From Alkalimonas delamerensis (lineage in GTDB: Bacteria; Pseudomonadota; Gammaproteobacteria; Enterobacterales; Alteromonadaceae): a stretch of DNA of 64,000 nucleotides. This document shows positions 16,954 through 25,198 of this stretch, in pieces. Under the pieces are notes generated by a model that saw only the letters and a program-made list of their open reading frames with translations, had not been told where the DNA came from and searched no databases. The stretch covers positions 124,001 through 188,000 of the forward strand of contig NZ_JAUZVY010000005.1 in assembly GCF_030717955.1 (NCBI RefSeq). The letters run 5' to 3'. Numbering within the stretch: the first letter of the stretch is position 1; the number at the start of each line of letters is the position of its first letter. The position numbers and the translations under genes were made by a program.

Positions 16954-17842
16954 TCGCATGCCCTGGCGGGCTCTGGCAGCAGCTTGTCTGCTGCTGGGCC
17001 TGAGTGGCTGTGCCAGCCAGCACAGCCACCCCTCTCCTTATTGGCTGACCCCCGAGCCCTTACCGGTACAGCAACGCACGGAAGTGGCGATTGCCCGTCT
17101 GACTGAAATCCTCCATCGCGCTGAACTGACCGAACCACAACTGGCCCAATTGCATTACGATCGTGGTGTAATGTACGAAAGTGTCGGTTTAACGGTATTG
17201 GCACGCTTTGATTTTATGCGGGCGCTGCGGCTGCAGCCGGACTTGGCGGGTGCCTACAATTTCATGGGGATCCATTACACCCTGGCCGGCAACTTTGAGC
17301 AAGCCTATGAGGCTTTTGACTCGGTGCTGGAGCTGGATCCCAGCTACGAGTTTGCTTACCTGAACCGGGCTTTGGCGCTGTACTATGCCGGTCGTATTGA
17401 CCTCTCATTGTACGACTTTGTTGAGTTTCAGCAGCGCGAGTCCACCGATCCTTATCGGGCGGTCTGGCTCTATCTGGCAGCCGCCGAACTGGATCCAGAG
17501 CAGGCCAGAGCGCAGCTGCTGCTGCAACGCGAAGAACTGGACGAGTCCAATTGGGGCACCTGGCTGGCCGACTTTTTTCTGGGTAGCATCAATGAGAGCG
17601 AATTGCTGCTCAGTGTCAGTCAGGATCTGACCAGTCCGCGCCAACTGGCTGAGCGACTCTGTGAAGCCTACTTCTACCTGGCCAAGTGGCACAGCATGCA
17701 AGGCGATGCCGAGCGCGCCATGCAGAACTTTAAGTTGTCGCTGGCCACCAACGTCTTCGAGTTCCTCGAGCATCGCTTCGCCCGGCTGGAGTTGGCCCGG
17801 CTGCGCGATGAACCCCTGAGTGCTGAGGATGGCTTTTTCTAA
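16946..17842 (+). CDS. nlpI: Lipoprotein NlpI (TPR adaptor)
   Basis: Outer-membrane lipoprotein that in E. coli organises peptidoglycan hydrolases and targets MepS to the protease Prc. 298 residues (E. coli 294). Signal peptide with lipobox LSGC, lipidated Cys at residue 22. TPR repeats follow from about residue 60 (AQLHYDRGVMYESVGL, AGAYNFMGIHYTLAGNFEQAYEAFDSVLELDP, EFAYLNRALALYYAGR). Start ATG 16946 overlaps the end of pnp, as expected for this conserved pair. Confidence 0.94.
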   Translation: MPNRMPWRALAAACLLLGLSGCASQHSHPSPYWLTPEPLPVQQRTEVAIARLTEILHRAELTEPQLAQLHYDRGVMYESVGLTVLARFDFMRALRLQPDLAGAYNFMGIHYTLAGNFEQAYEAFDSVLELDPSYEFAYLNRALALYYAGRIDLSLYDFVEFQQRESTDPYRAVWLYLAAAELDPEQARAQLLLQREELDESNWGTWLADFFLGSINESELLLSVSQDLTSPRQLAERLCEAYFYLAKWHSMQGDAERAMQNFKLSLATNVFEFLEHRFARLELARLRDEPLSAEDGFF

Positions 17843-19115
17843 GATGCTGGCTGGCAGCGTACGCCCAAGGCTAGTTGGCCTGGCGCTGCTGCTGGGCCTG
17901 TTGGGTTGTCAGCCCAAAGGGCCAGGGCCGGAACAGGCGCTGCTGGATGCGGCGCAGACCGATGCCCAGGCGGCTCATCGTTTGGCGCAGCGCCGGTTAG
18001 CCAATCAGGAACTCGACGCTGCCCAGTACTGGTTTGAACACGCCTGGTCGCTTGGCGAGCCCGCAGCCGCAACCGGTGCCGTGATGTTACGGCAACGCCA
18101 GCAAGGGGCTCTGGCTACGGCTAAATGGCTGGAACAGCAGCATCAGGAGTCGCTTGAGGACTCGGAACTCGATTTAGCCGCGCTCGGGCTCTGGCATCTG
18201 CAAGCCCGCTCCCAAGCCGACTGGCCGTTCTGGCTCTATCCGGGACTGACCGACCAGCCTGGCTGGTTTCCTGAACAGGGCTGCCAGTTGCGCATTCAAC
18301 CTATTGCGGTCAACAGCGCCGCGGCCCGTCAATGGCAACAACTGCAGCATGATTGGCAACAGGATAGCCAGTTGAGCCAGCTGGCGGTCTGCTTTACCCC
18401 ACTTCGACTGATCAGCAGCACTGAGCTTGCCTGTACCGAGAGCAGTGATACCCGGATTGGCTGTGATTACCAGCGTTTAATTCCTTATGTGCGCGATGCT
18501 TCGGTGCAGCAGTTGGTGATTGTGGGGGGCCGTGGCAAAGCAAGCTACAACAATGGCATCATTCAGCTGCCCGAGCGGGCCGGGTTATCACTTCTGCGGC
18601 ATGAGTTCATGCATATTTTCCAGTTTATGGATGAGTATGCGCTGCCCGCCGAAGCCGCCCAAGAAGTCTGTCAGCCCGATCGCCTCTATCCCAACATTCT
18701 GATAGGCCGTGACCAGCTGGCGGCGTATCAACAGCACTGGGGCCGCTTGCCAGAGCCATTGGCGCTGACACCGGTCGATACCTGCAACAACAGCCCTCAT
18801 CAGGCCTATCGACTGATAGCCCAAAGCAACAGCATGGAATGGCACCAGCTGGACTTGCCGGATTACTACCTGCAACTGGTGAAGCAGCAACTGCAGCAGC
18901 CCGAGCAGTTGATGCCGGTGCAGTATTTTCTGGCCTATCAGGCCCGGTTGCATGAGGATGATGCGGATTGGCTGCGGCTGATGCAGCTGGCTGAGGAGTT
19001 GGGCTACCCCGATGCCAGTCGCTTGCTTAATCTTTATGAGTTAGCTCAGAGAGCTCACGCTCCAGCAGCTGATCATCACCCAGGTTCAGTTGCACCAGTC
19101 GTTTTAAGTGACTGA
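17829..19115 (+). CDS. Putative lipoprotein with HExxH...DEY metallopeptidase-like motif
   Basis: About 428 residues, not recognised as a named protein. Lipoprotein signal with LLGC (Cys27 from ATG 17829). Residues about 30-110 are Ala/Leu/Gln-rich and resemble Sel1/TPR-like helical repeats. LLRHEFMHIFQFMDEY holds a zinc-site motif HExxH at 258-262 followed by DEY at 269-271, reminiscent of M64-type metallopeptidases (HExxH, about 6 residues, DEY). Six further cysteines could form periplasmic disulfides. The start overlaps nlpI; ATG 17844, just after the nlpI stop, is equally possible. The last 89 bases overlap the convergent PilZ gene. Its position after nlpI suggests an envelope role, which is inference. 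Confidence 0.75.
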   Translation: MAFSKMLAGSVRPRLVGLALLLGLLGCQPKGPGPEQALLDAAQTDAQAAHRLAQRRLANQELDAAQYWFEHAWSLGEPAAATGAVMLRQRQQGALATAKWLEQQHQESLEDSELDLAALGLWHLQARSQADWPFWLYPGLTDQPGWFPEQGCQLRIQPIAVNSAAARQWQQLQHDWQQDSQLSQLAVCFTPLRLISSTELACTESSDTRIGCDYQRLIPYVRDASVQQLVIVGGRGKASYNNGIIQLPERAGLSLLRHEFMHIFQFMDEYALPAEAAQEVCQPDRLYPNILIGRDQLAAYQQHWGRLPEPLALTPVDTCNNSPHQAYRLIAQSNSMEWHQLDLPDYYLQLVKQQLQQPEQLMPVQYFLAYQARLHEDDADWLRLMQLAEELGYPDASRLLNLYELAQRAHAPAADHHPGSVAPVVLSD

Positions 19116-19383
19116 TGCTGTCGAGATCTATTTTTTCGCAGTGCAAACCCAACAAGTTTTCCCGTTGATGGGCAATGCTGACCAGCATCTGAATACTCAG
19201 TTGGCTGTCTTGCAGCGGGAAATGCAGCTCCATCTGCTGCACATGCTCGGGCAAGGTTTCGGGCCTGGTGACCAGAGCGCCTTTTAACGACAAATCCAAC
19301 AGGGTCGTTTCGTAATGTTGCTTTCCAAGATGCAGGCTGGCCGGCCCCTGAAAGGCAATGCGGTGAAAACGGCGGTTGTCCAT
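19027..19383 (-). CDS. PilZ domain protein (c-di-GMP receptor)
   Basis: 118-residue single-domain protein. The two c-di-GMP-binding motifs are present: RRFHR (RxxxR) at the N-terminus and DLSLKG (DxSxxG) about 30 residues later. A C-terminal helix (LDSISHLKRLVQLN) is typical. The start is fixed at the ATG of MDNRRFHR because GAGGG lies 8 bases upstream; upstream ATGs lack a ribosome-binding site. It diverges from a diguanylate cyclase gene across 149 bases and overlaps the preceding convergent lipoprotein gene by 89 bases. Confidence 0.88.
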   Translation of the reverse strand: MDNRRFHRIAFQGPASLHLGKQHYETTLLDLSLKGALVTRPETLPEHVQQMELHFPLQDSQLSIQMLVSIAHQRENLLGLHCEKIDLDSISHLKRLVQLNLGDDQLLERELSELTHKD

Positions 19384-19458
19384 AAAAGCCCTCATTGGCT
19401 GAGATTGCTTCAAGCATAGCCGGTTCATGCCACTTTATCATCTGTTTTTAGGGTGAAA

Positions 19459-19526
19459 TTGGTAAAGAAACAAAGCCTGCATTACACTTGAATCAGAGCC
19501 CTGAAGCCACCGCAACCAGGCTTTGT
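19459..19526 (+). promoter_or_regulatory. Promoter with inverted repeat upstream of the diguanylate cyclase
   Basis: TTGGTA (19459-19464), 18-base spacer and TACACT (19483-19488) form a possible promoter. A perfect 10-base inverted repeat, ACAAAGCCTG (19470-19479) and CAGGCTTTGT (19517-19526), has its left arm in the promoter spacer and its right arm 6 bases before the start codon. It could be an operator or an RNA structure hiding the start; no Shine-Dalgarno sequence is visible. Confidence 0.45.
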
Positions 19527-19532
19527 ACTTAA

Positions 19533-21062
19533 ATGAATGCCTATTTAGAACAATTAGCCAAGTCCGTCAGCAAAGCCTCTGATCTTGAGAGCTTAACAAG
19601 GCCCTTATTGGCCTTGCTGCAGGAAATGACCAGCCTGGACTCCACCTACCTGACCCGAATTGATGAAGCGGCTGGCTTTCAACAGATCCTCTACGCGGTG
19701 AATAGCCGCCAACTGCAGCTGCCGGAAGGGCTGACTGTTCCCTGGCAGGATACGCTCTGTCGGCGTGCGCTGGAAGACGAGTGCTTTATTACTCAGGATG
19801 TGCCGGCTGTGTGGGGCGACTCGGAGGCTGCGCGTGAGCTCGGCTTACAAACCTACGTCAGTGTGCCAGTCTATTTGAGTAGTGGCGAATTGTATGGCAC
19901 TTTGTGTGGTGCCAGCGCCGACAAAGCCGAGGTGGATGAAAAGCATAGCCGTATTCTGCAGCTTTTTGCCCAGCTGATTGCCTGGCAACTGGAACGAGAG
20001 CGTCAGCTAACGCTGCAGGCATCTCGGGCCGTTCAAGCAGAAACCCGGCTGCATGCCATGTCCTTGTTGGCGGAGCTGGGTGATCTTTGCTTGTTGGCGA
20101 CCTCATTGACCGAAGTCTTGACCAAAACCAGTGTGCTGCTGCAGCAATTGGCCGATTGGTCGCTGGTGCTGCCATTTCGGCAACGGGCAGATACCCCCGA
20201 GTTGTTGAATCCGGTTCCACTGACCGAGGCACAGCAAGAAGCGGTATTTTACCTGATCCGCTGTTACAGCCAGCAGGCCTTGAATAGTCAGCAACTGCTG
20301 TGGTTGTGCGATAGCGATCAGGAGGTGGTGAGAGCCATGCGCCTTACTCTGGGCTTGCAGCCAACCGGGGCTGTGGCCTGCATCACTGCAGAAAATCACC
20401 ATGAGCTTGATGGCGGCATTTTGTTGCTTAGCGACCGCCGCGACTTACCAGACCCGTCCTTTTTACTGAGTTGCACCAATTACCTCTCTTTGCTGGCAAC
20501 CCGCTTGTACGACCAGAGCCGCTTGCTGCAAATGAACAAAGAGTTGAGTGTCCATGCCTTGCACGATCCTTTAACCGGCCTGGCCAACCGGCGGTATTTG
20601 CTTGAAAGCCTGCAACGTACCATGGCGCAAAAAAATCGGCATGGAGGGAAGTTGTTGTTGGCCTTTATTGACCTGGATAAATTTAAAGCCATCAACGATC
20701 ATTACGGCCATCAGACCGGCGATGCCTTTTTACAGCAGCTGGCCAGTCGCTTGCAGGGCACGATGCGGGATGGCGATCTGGTTTCCCGCTATGGCGGGGA
20801 TGAGTTTATTGTGATGGCCTGCGTTGCCGCCGATGCCGATGAAAGCCAGGCAGAAGCCAGTTTGCGCAGCCGGTTGGAGCAGGCTACCACTGGACGTTTT
20901 GAACTGCCCGGCGTGGCGCTTGAGTATGCCGGGCCAAGCATTGGCATTGTGCATTGGCAACCGGGCGGTGCTGATATGGAGAGCCTGATCCTGCAAGCGG
21001 ATCAGGCCATGTATCAGGTGAAACAAGAACGAAAAGCCGCAGCCAAGGCTACGCCGGACTAA
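19533..21062 (+). CDS. GAF domain diguanylate cyclase
   Basis: 509-residue soluble enzyme predicted to make c-di-GMP from two GTP. A GAF sensor domain covers about residues 15-155, a helical/variable region about 155-330, and a GGDEF domain about 340-505. The active-site motif is RYGGDEF (GGDEF at 421-425) with an inhibitory I-site RDGD at 412-415, so feedback inhibition is expected. DPLTGLANRR and FIDLDKFKAINDHYGH are also intact. No membrane segments. Divergent from a PilZ gene; convergent with lipA, overlapping its 3' end by 14 bases. Confidence 0.92.
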   Translation: MNAYLEQLAKSVSKASDLESLTRPLLALLQEMTSLDSTYLTRIDEAAGFQQILYAVNSRQLQLPEGLTVPWQDTLCRRALEDECFITQDVPAVWGDSEAARELGLQTYVSVPVYLSSGELYGTLCGASADKAEVDEKHSRILQLFAQLIAWQLERERQLTLQASRAVQAETRLHAMSLLAELGDLCLLATSLTEVLTKTSVLLQQLADWSLVLPFRQRADTPELLNPVPLTEAQQEAVFYLIRCYSQQALNSQQLLWLCDSDQEVVRAMRLTLGLQPTGAVACITAENHHELDGGILLLSDRRDLPDPSFLLSCTNYLSLLATRLYDQSRLLQMNKELSVHALHDPLTGLANRRYLLESLQRTMAQKNRHGGKLLLAFIDLDKFKAINDHYGHQTGDAFLQQLASRLQGTMRDGDLVSRYGGDEFIVMACVAADADESQAEASLRSRLEQATTGRFELPGVALEYAGPSIGIVHWQPGGADMESLILQADQAMYQVKQERKAAAKATPD

Positions 21063-22032
21063 AGCTGCTGACAATTTCCTCACCGGCAGCCTGACGATCG
21101 GCATGGTAGCTGGAGCGGACGAAAGGCCCGCAGGCAGCATGCTTAAAGCCCAGCTCGTAGGCAATGCGTTTGATCTCATCAAACTCAGCAGGCGGTACAT
21201 AACGCTCTACCGGCAGGTGATGCTTGCTGGGCTGCAGGTACTGGCCCACGGTCAGCATGTCGACATCGTGTGCCCGTAAGTCTTTCAGCACTTCGATCAG
21301 CTCTTCCGTGGTTTCACCCAGGCCAACCATTAAGCCAGACTTGGTGGAAATATGTGGGTGCGCTTCTTTAAAGCGCTTGAGCAGTTGCAAGGACCATTTG
21401 TAGTCGGCACCTGGACGTGCCAGCTTGTAGAGCCGGGGTGCGGTTTCCAGGTTGTGGTTGAATACATCCGGCGGGGTTTGCGTCAGGATATCCAGCGCCG
21501 TGTCCATCCGGCCACGAAAATCCGGCACCAGCACTTCGATTTTAATCGCCGGGCTGTGCTTGCGGATCTCGCGAATGCAGTTGGCAAAGTGCTGAGCACC
21601 GCCATCGCGTAGATCGTCGCGGTCGACCGAGGTGATCACCACGTACTTCAGTTTCATATCCCGAATGGTCAATGCCAGTTTTTCCGGCTCTTCGGCACTG
21701 GGTGGTAAAGGCCGGCCATGGGCCACGTCGCAGAAAGGGCAGCGCCGGGTGCAAATGGCACCTAAAATCATAAAGGTGGCGGTGCCGTGGTTAAAGCACT
21801 CTGGCAAATTTGGGCAAGCGGCTTCTTCACACACTGAGTGCAAGCCATGTTTGCGCATGGCGCCCTTGATTTCATCAATGCGCTCAGAACTTTTTGGGAG
21901 CTTGATTTTCAGCCAGTCCGGCTTGCGCAGCATTTTATCCCGCTCTGTCGGCAGTACCTTAACGGGAATTAAAGCCATTTTTTCGGCGTCACGGAGTTTA
22001 ACGCCAGGTTGCATACGTGCGGTTTTAGTCAT
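21049..22032 (-). CDS. lipA: Lipoyl synthase
   Basis: Radical SAM enzyme inserting two sulfurs into octanoyl groups on lipoyl domains. 327 residues. Both iron-sulfur clusters are readable: auxiliary cluster cysteines C68, C73 and C79 (CEEAACPNLPEC) and radical SAM cysteines C94, C98 and C101 (CTRRCPFC), the same numbering as E. coli. LVPDFRGR, FNHNLETAPRLY and SGLMVGLGET are intact. Overlaps the end of lipB by 8 bases; last gene of the long leuS-to-lipA block. Confidence 0.98.
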   Translation of the reverse strand: MTKTARMQPGVKLRDAEKMALIPVKVLPTERDKMLRKPDWLKIKLPKSSERIDEIKGAMRKHGLHSVCEEAACPNLPECFNHGTATFMILGAICTRRCPFCDVAHGRPLPPSAEEPEKLALTIRDMKLKYVVITSVDRDDLRDGGAQHFANCIREIRKHSPAIKIEVLVPDFRGRMDTALDILTQTPPDVFNHNLETAPRLYKLARPGADYKWSLQLLKRFKEAHPHISTKSGLMVGLGETTEELIEVLKDLRAHDVDMLTVGQYLQPSKHHLPVERYVPPAEFDEIKRIAYELGFKHAACGPFVRSSYHADRQAAGEEIVSSFSPA

Positions 22033-22714
22033 GCTGACAGTCCAATTCGGTCGAGTAGTTTAGCTGGTTGCAGCCAAGTTGCTGGCTGAACTGCTGAATA
22101 AGTTGTTGTTCAATGTCGGCCAGTGTTATAGGGCCAAAATCACGGCATTGGATCATTTCAAGGCCGGCATAACCGCAGGGGTTGATGCGGCCAAAAGGCG
22201 CTAGATCCATATCGACGTTCAATGCCAGGCCATGAAAGCTGCAGCCTTTGCGAATGCGCAAGCCCAGCGAAGCGATTTTACGCTCATCCACGTAAACACC
22301 GGGTGCATCGGCTTTGGCGTAAGCCGCAATATCGAAGCTGGCCAGGGTGTCAATCAGCACCTGTTCCAGCAGGGTCACCAGCTGCCTGACACCCATTTTG
22401 CGCCGTTTGATATCCAGCAGCACGTACACCATTTGCTGGCCAGGGCCATGGTAGGTGACCTGACCGCCGCGATCAACCTGCACCACCGGGATATCCCCAC
22501 TGGCCAGAATGTGCTCGGCTTTGCCGGCCTGGCCCTGGGTAAAGACAGGCTGATGCTGCACAAACCACAATTCATCCGGGCTCTCTGCTGTGCGTTGATC
22601 GGTAAAGGCTTGCATGGCCTGCCAAATCGGCAAATAGGGCTGCAGCCCAAGTTGACGGATGATCAACGGGGGCAGGGCTTGATTTATGCTGGATTCCGGT
22701 GTCTGTGTCTGCAT
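22025..22714 (-). CDS. lipB: Octanoyltransferase LipB
   Basis: Transfers octanoate from acyl carrier protein to apo-lipoyl proteins, the step before LipA. 229 residues. Motifs: DELWFVQHQPVFTQGQ, GDIPVVQVDRGGQVTYHGPGQ (substrate His region), RKIASLGLRIRKG with the catalytic Lys, and the catalytic Cys in NPCGYAG. ATG at 22714; 25 bases after ybeD. The 8-base overlap with lipA indicates coupling. Confidence 0.96.
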   Translation of the reverse strand: MQTQTPESSINQALPPLIIRQLGLQPYLPIWQAMQAFTDQRTAESPDELWFVQHQPVFTQGQAGKAEHILASGDIPVVQVDRGGQVTYHGPGQQMVYVLLDIKRRKMGVRQLVTLLEQVLIDTLASFDIAAYAKADAPGVYVDERKIASLGLRIRKGCSFHGLALNVDMDLAPFGRINPCGYAGLEMIQCRDFGPITLADIEQQLIQQFSQQLGCNQLNYSTELDCQHD

Positions 22715-22739
22715 TGTGAGTGCGTACTGCTAGCATGCA

Positions 22740-23021
22740 TCAAAGCACGTAGCGTACCAGCTCCAGTCGGCTGAGCTCGGTGTACAGCAGTTCCATGTGG
22801 GTTTTGTCTTCCACCTGCACAGCGATCCGCACCGAGTGGTAGTTGCCTTTGGCACTGGGTTGAATGCTGGGGCTGTAGTCGGCTGGTGCTGCGTGCTGTT
22901 GCAGCACTTCGATGATGTCATCCACCAGGCGCTCATGCGCCACGCCCATGACTTTAAAATGAACCTGGCAGGGAAATTCCAGCAGTGCGTCAAAGTTGGT
23001 ATTTTTTACAGGGGTTACCAT
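22740..23021 (-). CDS. ybeD: YbeD family protein (DUF493)
   Basis: 93-residue ferredoxin-like (ACT-like) protein of unknown biochemical role, conserved between dacA and lipB. Signatures LLEFPCQVHFKVMG and SAKGNYHSVRI match E. coli YbeD. The start is moved to the ATG at 23021 (MVTPVKNT) because GGAGG lies 5 bases upstream; the longer frame begins with a TTG inside the upstream hairpin. Confidence 0.9.
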   Translation of the reverse strand: MVTPVKNTNFDALLEFPCQVHFKVMGVAHERLVDDIIEVLQQHAAPADYSPSIQPSAKGNYHSVRIAVQVEDKTHMELLYTELSRLELVRYVL

Positions 23022-23038
23022 ACCGGCCTCCAGATCAA

Positions 23039-23074
23039 ACAACCCGGCTATTTTACTGCATTTCGCCGGGTTGT
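23039..23074 (-). promoter_or_regulatory. Hairpin between dacA and ybeD
   Basis: 10-base arms ACAACCCGGC (23039-23048) and GCCGGGTTGT (23065-23074), with a 16-base loop. Followed on the minus strand by TTTGATCTGGAGG, the ybeD ribosome-binding site. A weak terminator or RNA stability element between the two genes. Confidence 0.5.
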
Positions 23075-23107
23075 AACAGGGGGGCTAACGGTTGTGCGTT
23101 AAAGCGT

Positions 23108-24259
23108 TTAGCTAAACAGCATGCGCAGATAGTCCAGCAGTCGCTTAAAGAAGCCGCCGCGCTCAATCGGCTCCAGCGTGGACAGCGGGTATTCGGCCAG
23201 CAATTCACCATCCAGGCTGACTCTGAGTGAGCCGACCACCAGGCCGCGTTCGAGCGGTGCCACCAGCTGTTGGTCCATCACCACCTCGGTTTGCAGATTG
23301 GCGCGTTGGCCGCGAGGAATGGTCACCAGGCCCTGCTGCCGGACACCCAGCCGGACCGAGCTCACCGCTCCTTGCCAGACTCTGTGCTCTGCGAACACCT
23401 GACCAGGCGTGAAAGGCTCGGTGGTCTCAAAAAAGCGAAAGCCGTAGTTCAGCAATTTGCGGTTTTCCTGGGCACGAACCTGCTCGCTGGGAGAGCCCAT
23501 CACCACCGAGATCAGTCGCATGCCATCCCGGGTTGCTGACGTAATCAAACTAAAGCCTGCTTCGGAGGTAAAACCGGTTTTAATGCCATCGACCGCCAGA
23601 TTGCGATCCCACAGCAGGGAGTTGCGGTTGTACTGTCGAATGTCGTTGTAGGTAAACTCGCGCTCGGAATAGAGGGCATACATGTCCGGTACGTCGCGAA
23701 TTAAAGCTTTGGATAAAATCGCCATGTCGCGGGGCGTGGTGCGTTGCTCGGGGTGCTGCAGACCATGGCTGTTGCCGAAGGTGGTGCTGTGCATCCCCAG
23801 ACGGGCTGCATGGGCGTTCATCAGATCAACAAAGGCGCTTTCGCTGCCGGCAATGTGCTCGGCCATGGCAACGCAGGCGTCATTGCCCGATTGAATCATA
23901 ATGCCGCGGTTCAGGTCGGCCACCGAGACCTGGGTGCCGACTTCAATAAACATCAGCGATGAGCCGGGAAAATTCCGTGCCCAGGCTTGTTCACTGATGG
24001 TGACCATGTCCTGATCGCTGATGTTGCCCGCTTTGAGCTCGGTACCAATGATGTAGGCGGTCATCATTTTGGTCAGGCTGGCTGGTGACAGCAGCATATC
24101 GGCATTGTGCTCCGATAGTACCCGGCCGGTATCAAAGTCGACCAGCAAGTGGCCTTTGGCATTCACCTCGGGCGGTGCCGGCACCACAGAGATCGCTTCC
24201 GCCTGGCTGATAAACAAGCCGACGACAATAAAAGCAAGACAACGCATTACAGTTTTCAT
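23108..24259 (-). CDS. dacA: D-alanyl-D-alanine carboxypeptidase (PBP5 type)
   Basis: Removes the terminal D-Ala from peptidoglycan pentapeptides. 383 residues. Cleavable signal peptide ending near residue 22 (QAEA). Active-site motifs SLTK (61-64), SGN (124-126) and KTG (227-229) are complete. A C-terminal beta-rich domain (about 285-365) precedes an amphipathic helix FFKRLLDYLRMLFS that anchors it to the inner membrane. GAAAGGTG supports the ATG at 24259. Downstream of rlpA by 36 bases. Confidence 0.95.
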   Translation of the reverse strand: MKTVMRCLAFIVVGLFISQAEAISVVPAPPEVNAKGHLLVDFDTGRVLSEHNADMLLSPASLTKMMTAYIIGTELKAGNISDQDMVTISEQAWARNFPGSSLMFIEVGTQVSVADLNRGIMIQSGNDACVAMAEHIAGSESAFVDLMNAHAARLGMHSTTFGNSHGLQHPEQRTTPRDMAILSKALIRDVPDMYALYSEREFTYNDIRQYNRNSLLWDRNLAVDGIKTGFTSEAGFSLITSATRDGMRLISVVMGSPSEQVRAQENRKLLNYGFRFFETTEPFTPGQVFAEHRVWQGAVSSVRLGVRQQGLVTIPRGQRANLQTEVVMDQQLVAPLERGLVVGSLRVSLDGELLAEYPLSTLEPIERGGFFKRLLDYLRMLFS

Positions 24260-24295
24260 AGCACCTTTCTTTCTGATATCAATAAACCAATCGGG

Positions 24296-25180
24296 TTAGC
24301 TGCATGCCCGGCTGTCGGTAAAGTAAGCCGAAGGATAACGATCGGCCTGCAGTTGCTGCAACCAGTCCTGCGCCTGTTGCGCTGGCACCGGCCCCACCAG
24401 CAAACGGTAAAGGCCATTATGGTGACTGATTTTGGTGGTAAAAGCCAGTTGCTGTTCGATCGCCTGGCCGAGTTCTTCGGCGCGTTGATCGTTCTGACTG
24501 GCAAAGACCTGGATGTAACAAGCCGGCAGCGGCTGTTGCTCAATCACGGCAACGGGCGTGCTTTCTGTCAGCTCTGGCCGGGCCTGAGCCAGCTGTACTT
24601 CAGCCTGCTGCATTGGCTGCATCGCCGGAGAGGCTATCAGCTCAACCTGAACCGGCGCTGTACCTTGTTGCAGCATGCCGATTTTGTGAGCGGCGGCATA
24701 GGACAAATCGATGATGCGGTCCTGATGAAATGGCCCCCGATCATTGACCCGGACTATGGCACTTTTCTGGTTGACCAGATTGGTGACTCGAACGTAGGAA
24801 GGCAGTGGCAAGGTTTTGTGGGCCGCGCTCATGCTGAACATGTCGTACACCTCGCCATTCGAGGTTTTGTGGCCATGAAACTTCATGCCATACCAGGACG
24901 CAATGCCGGTAGCTTTGTACTCGGTCAGCTCAGTTTTAGGTTGATAATCGACGCCAAAAATCCGGTAGGCATGGTTGCCACCCCGGCTCAGAGGTTGGAT
25001 ACTGGGCTCGGGGTCGACCATTTCCAGCAAGGTCGGCAGACGCTCGGGTTTGTGATCCTGCTCAAACTGGTAGCGGCCGGCATTGGGGGAGATATGATCC
25101 GAAGACGGCGGTGCCGGCCGATGGCTGCATGCCGTTAACACCAAGCCTGTCACCAATAGCACTATAGAACGAAAGGGCAT
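24296..25180 (-). CDS. rlpA: Septal ring lytic transglycosylase RlpA
   Basis: Lipoprotein with a double-psi beta-barrel domain; in Pseudomonas it cleaves denuded peptidoglycan. 294 residues. Lipobox LTAC, Cys at about 18. RlpA-like domain about residues 90-185 (GIASWYGMKFHGHKTSNGE, VRVNDRGPFHQDRIIDLS). A C-terminal SPOR domain (about 215-294) binds denuded glycan strands at the septum. ATG 25180 follows AGGAG by 8 bases. Part of the mrdA-rodA-rlpA-dacA morphogenesis cluster. Confidence 0.94.
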   Translation of the reverse strand: MPFRSIVLLVTGLVLTACSHRPAPPSSDHISPNAGRYQFEQDHKPERLPTLLEMVDPEPSIQPLSRGGNHAYRIFGVDYQPKTELTEYKATGIASWYGMKFHGHKTSNGEVYDMFSMSAAHKTLPLPSYVRVTNLVNQKSAIVRVNDRGPFHQDRIIDLSYAAAHKIGMLQQGTAPVQVELIASPAMQPMQQAEVQLAQARPELTESTPVAVIEQQPLPACYIQVFASQNDQRAEELGQAIEQQLAFTTKISHHNGLYRLLVGPVPAQQAQDWLQQLQADRYPSAYFTDSRACS

Positions 25181-25198
25181 CAACAGAACTCCTGTTTG

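Noticed and set aside
19470..19526. GEMM-type c-di-GMP riboswitch before the diguanylate cyclase
   Set aside because: Only short GEMM-like strings (CAAAGCC) are present; the tetraloop/receptor and conserved joining strands are not visible.
24149..25138. 329-codon plus-strand frame across rlpA and the dacA start
   Set aside because: Shadow of two confirmed genes; no start signal or domain.
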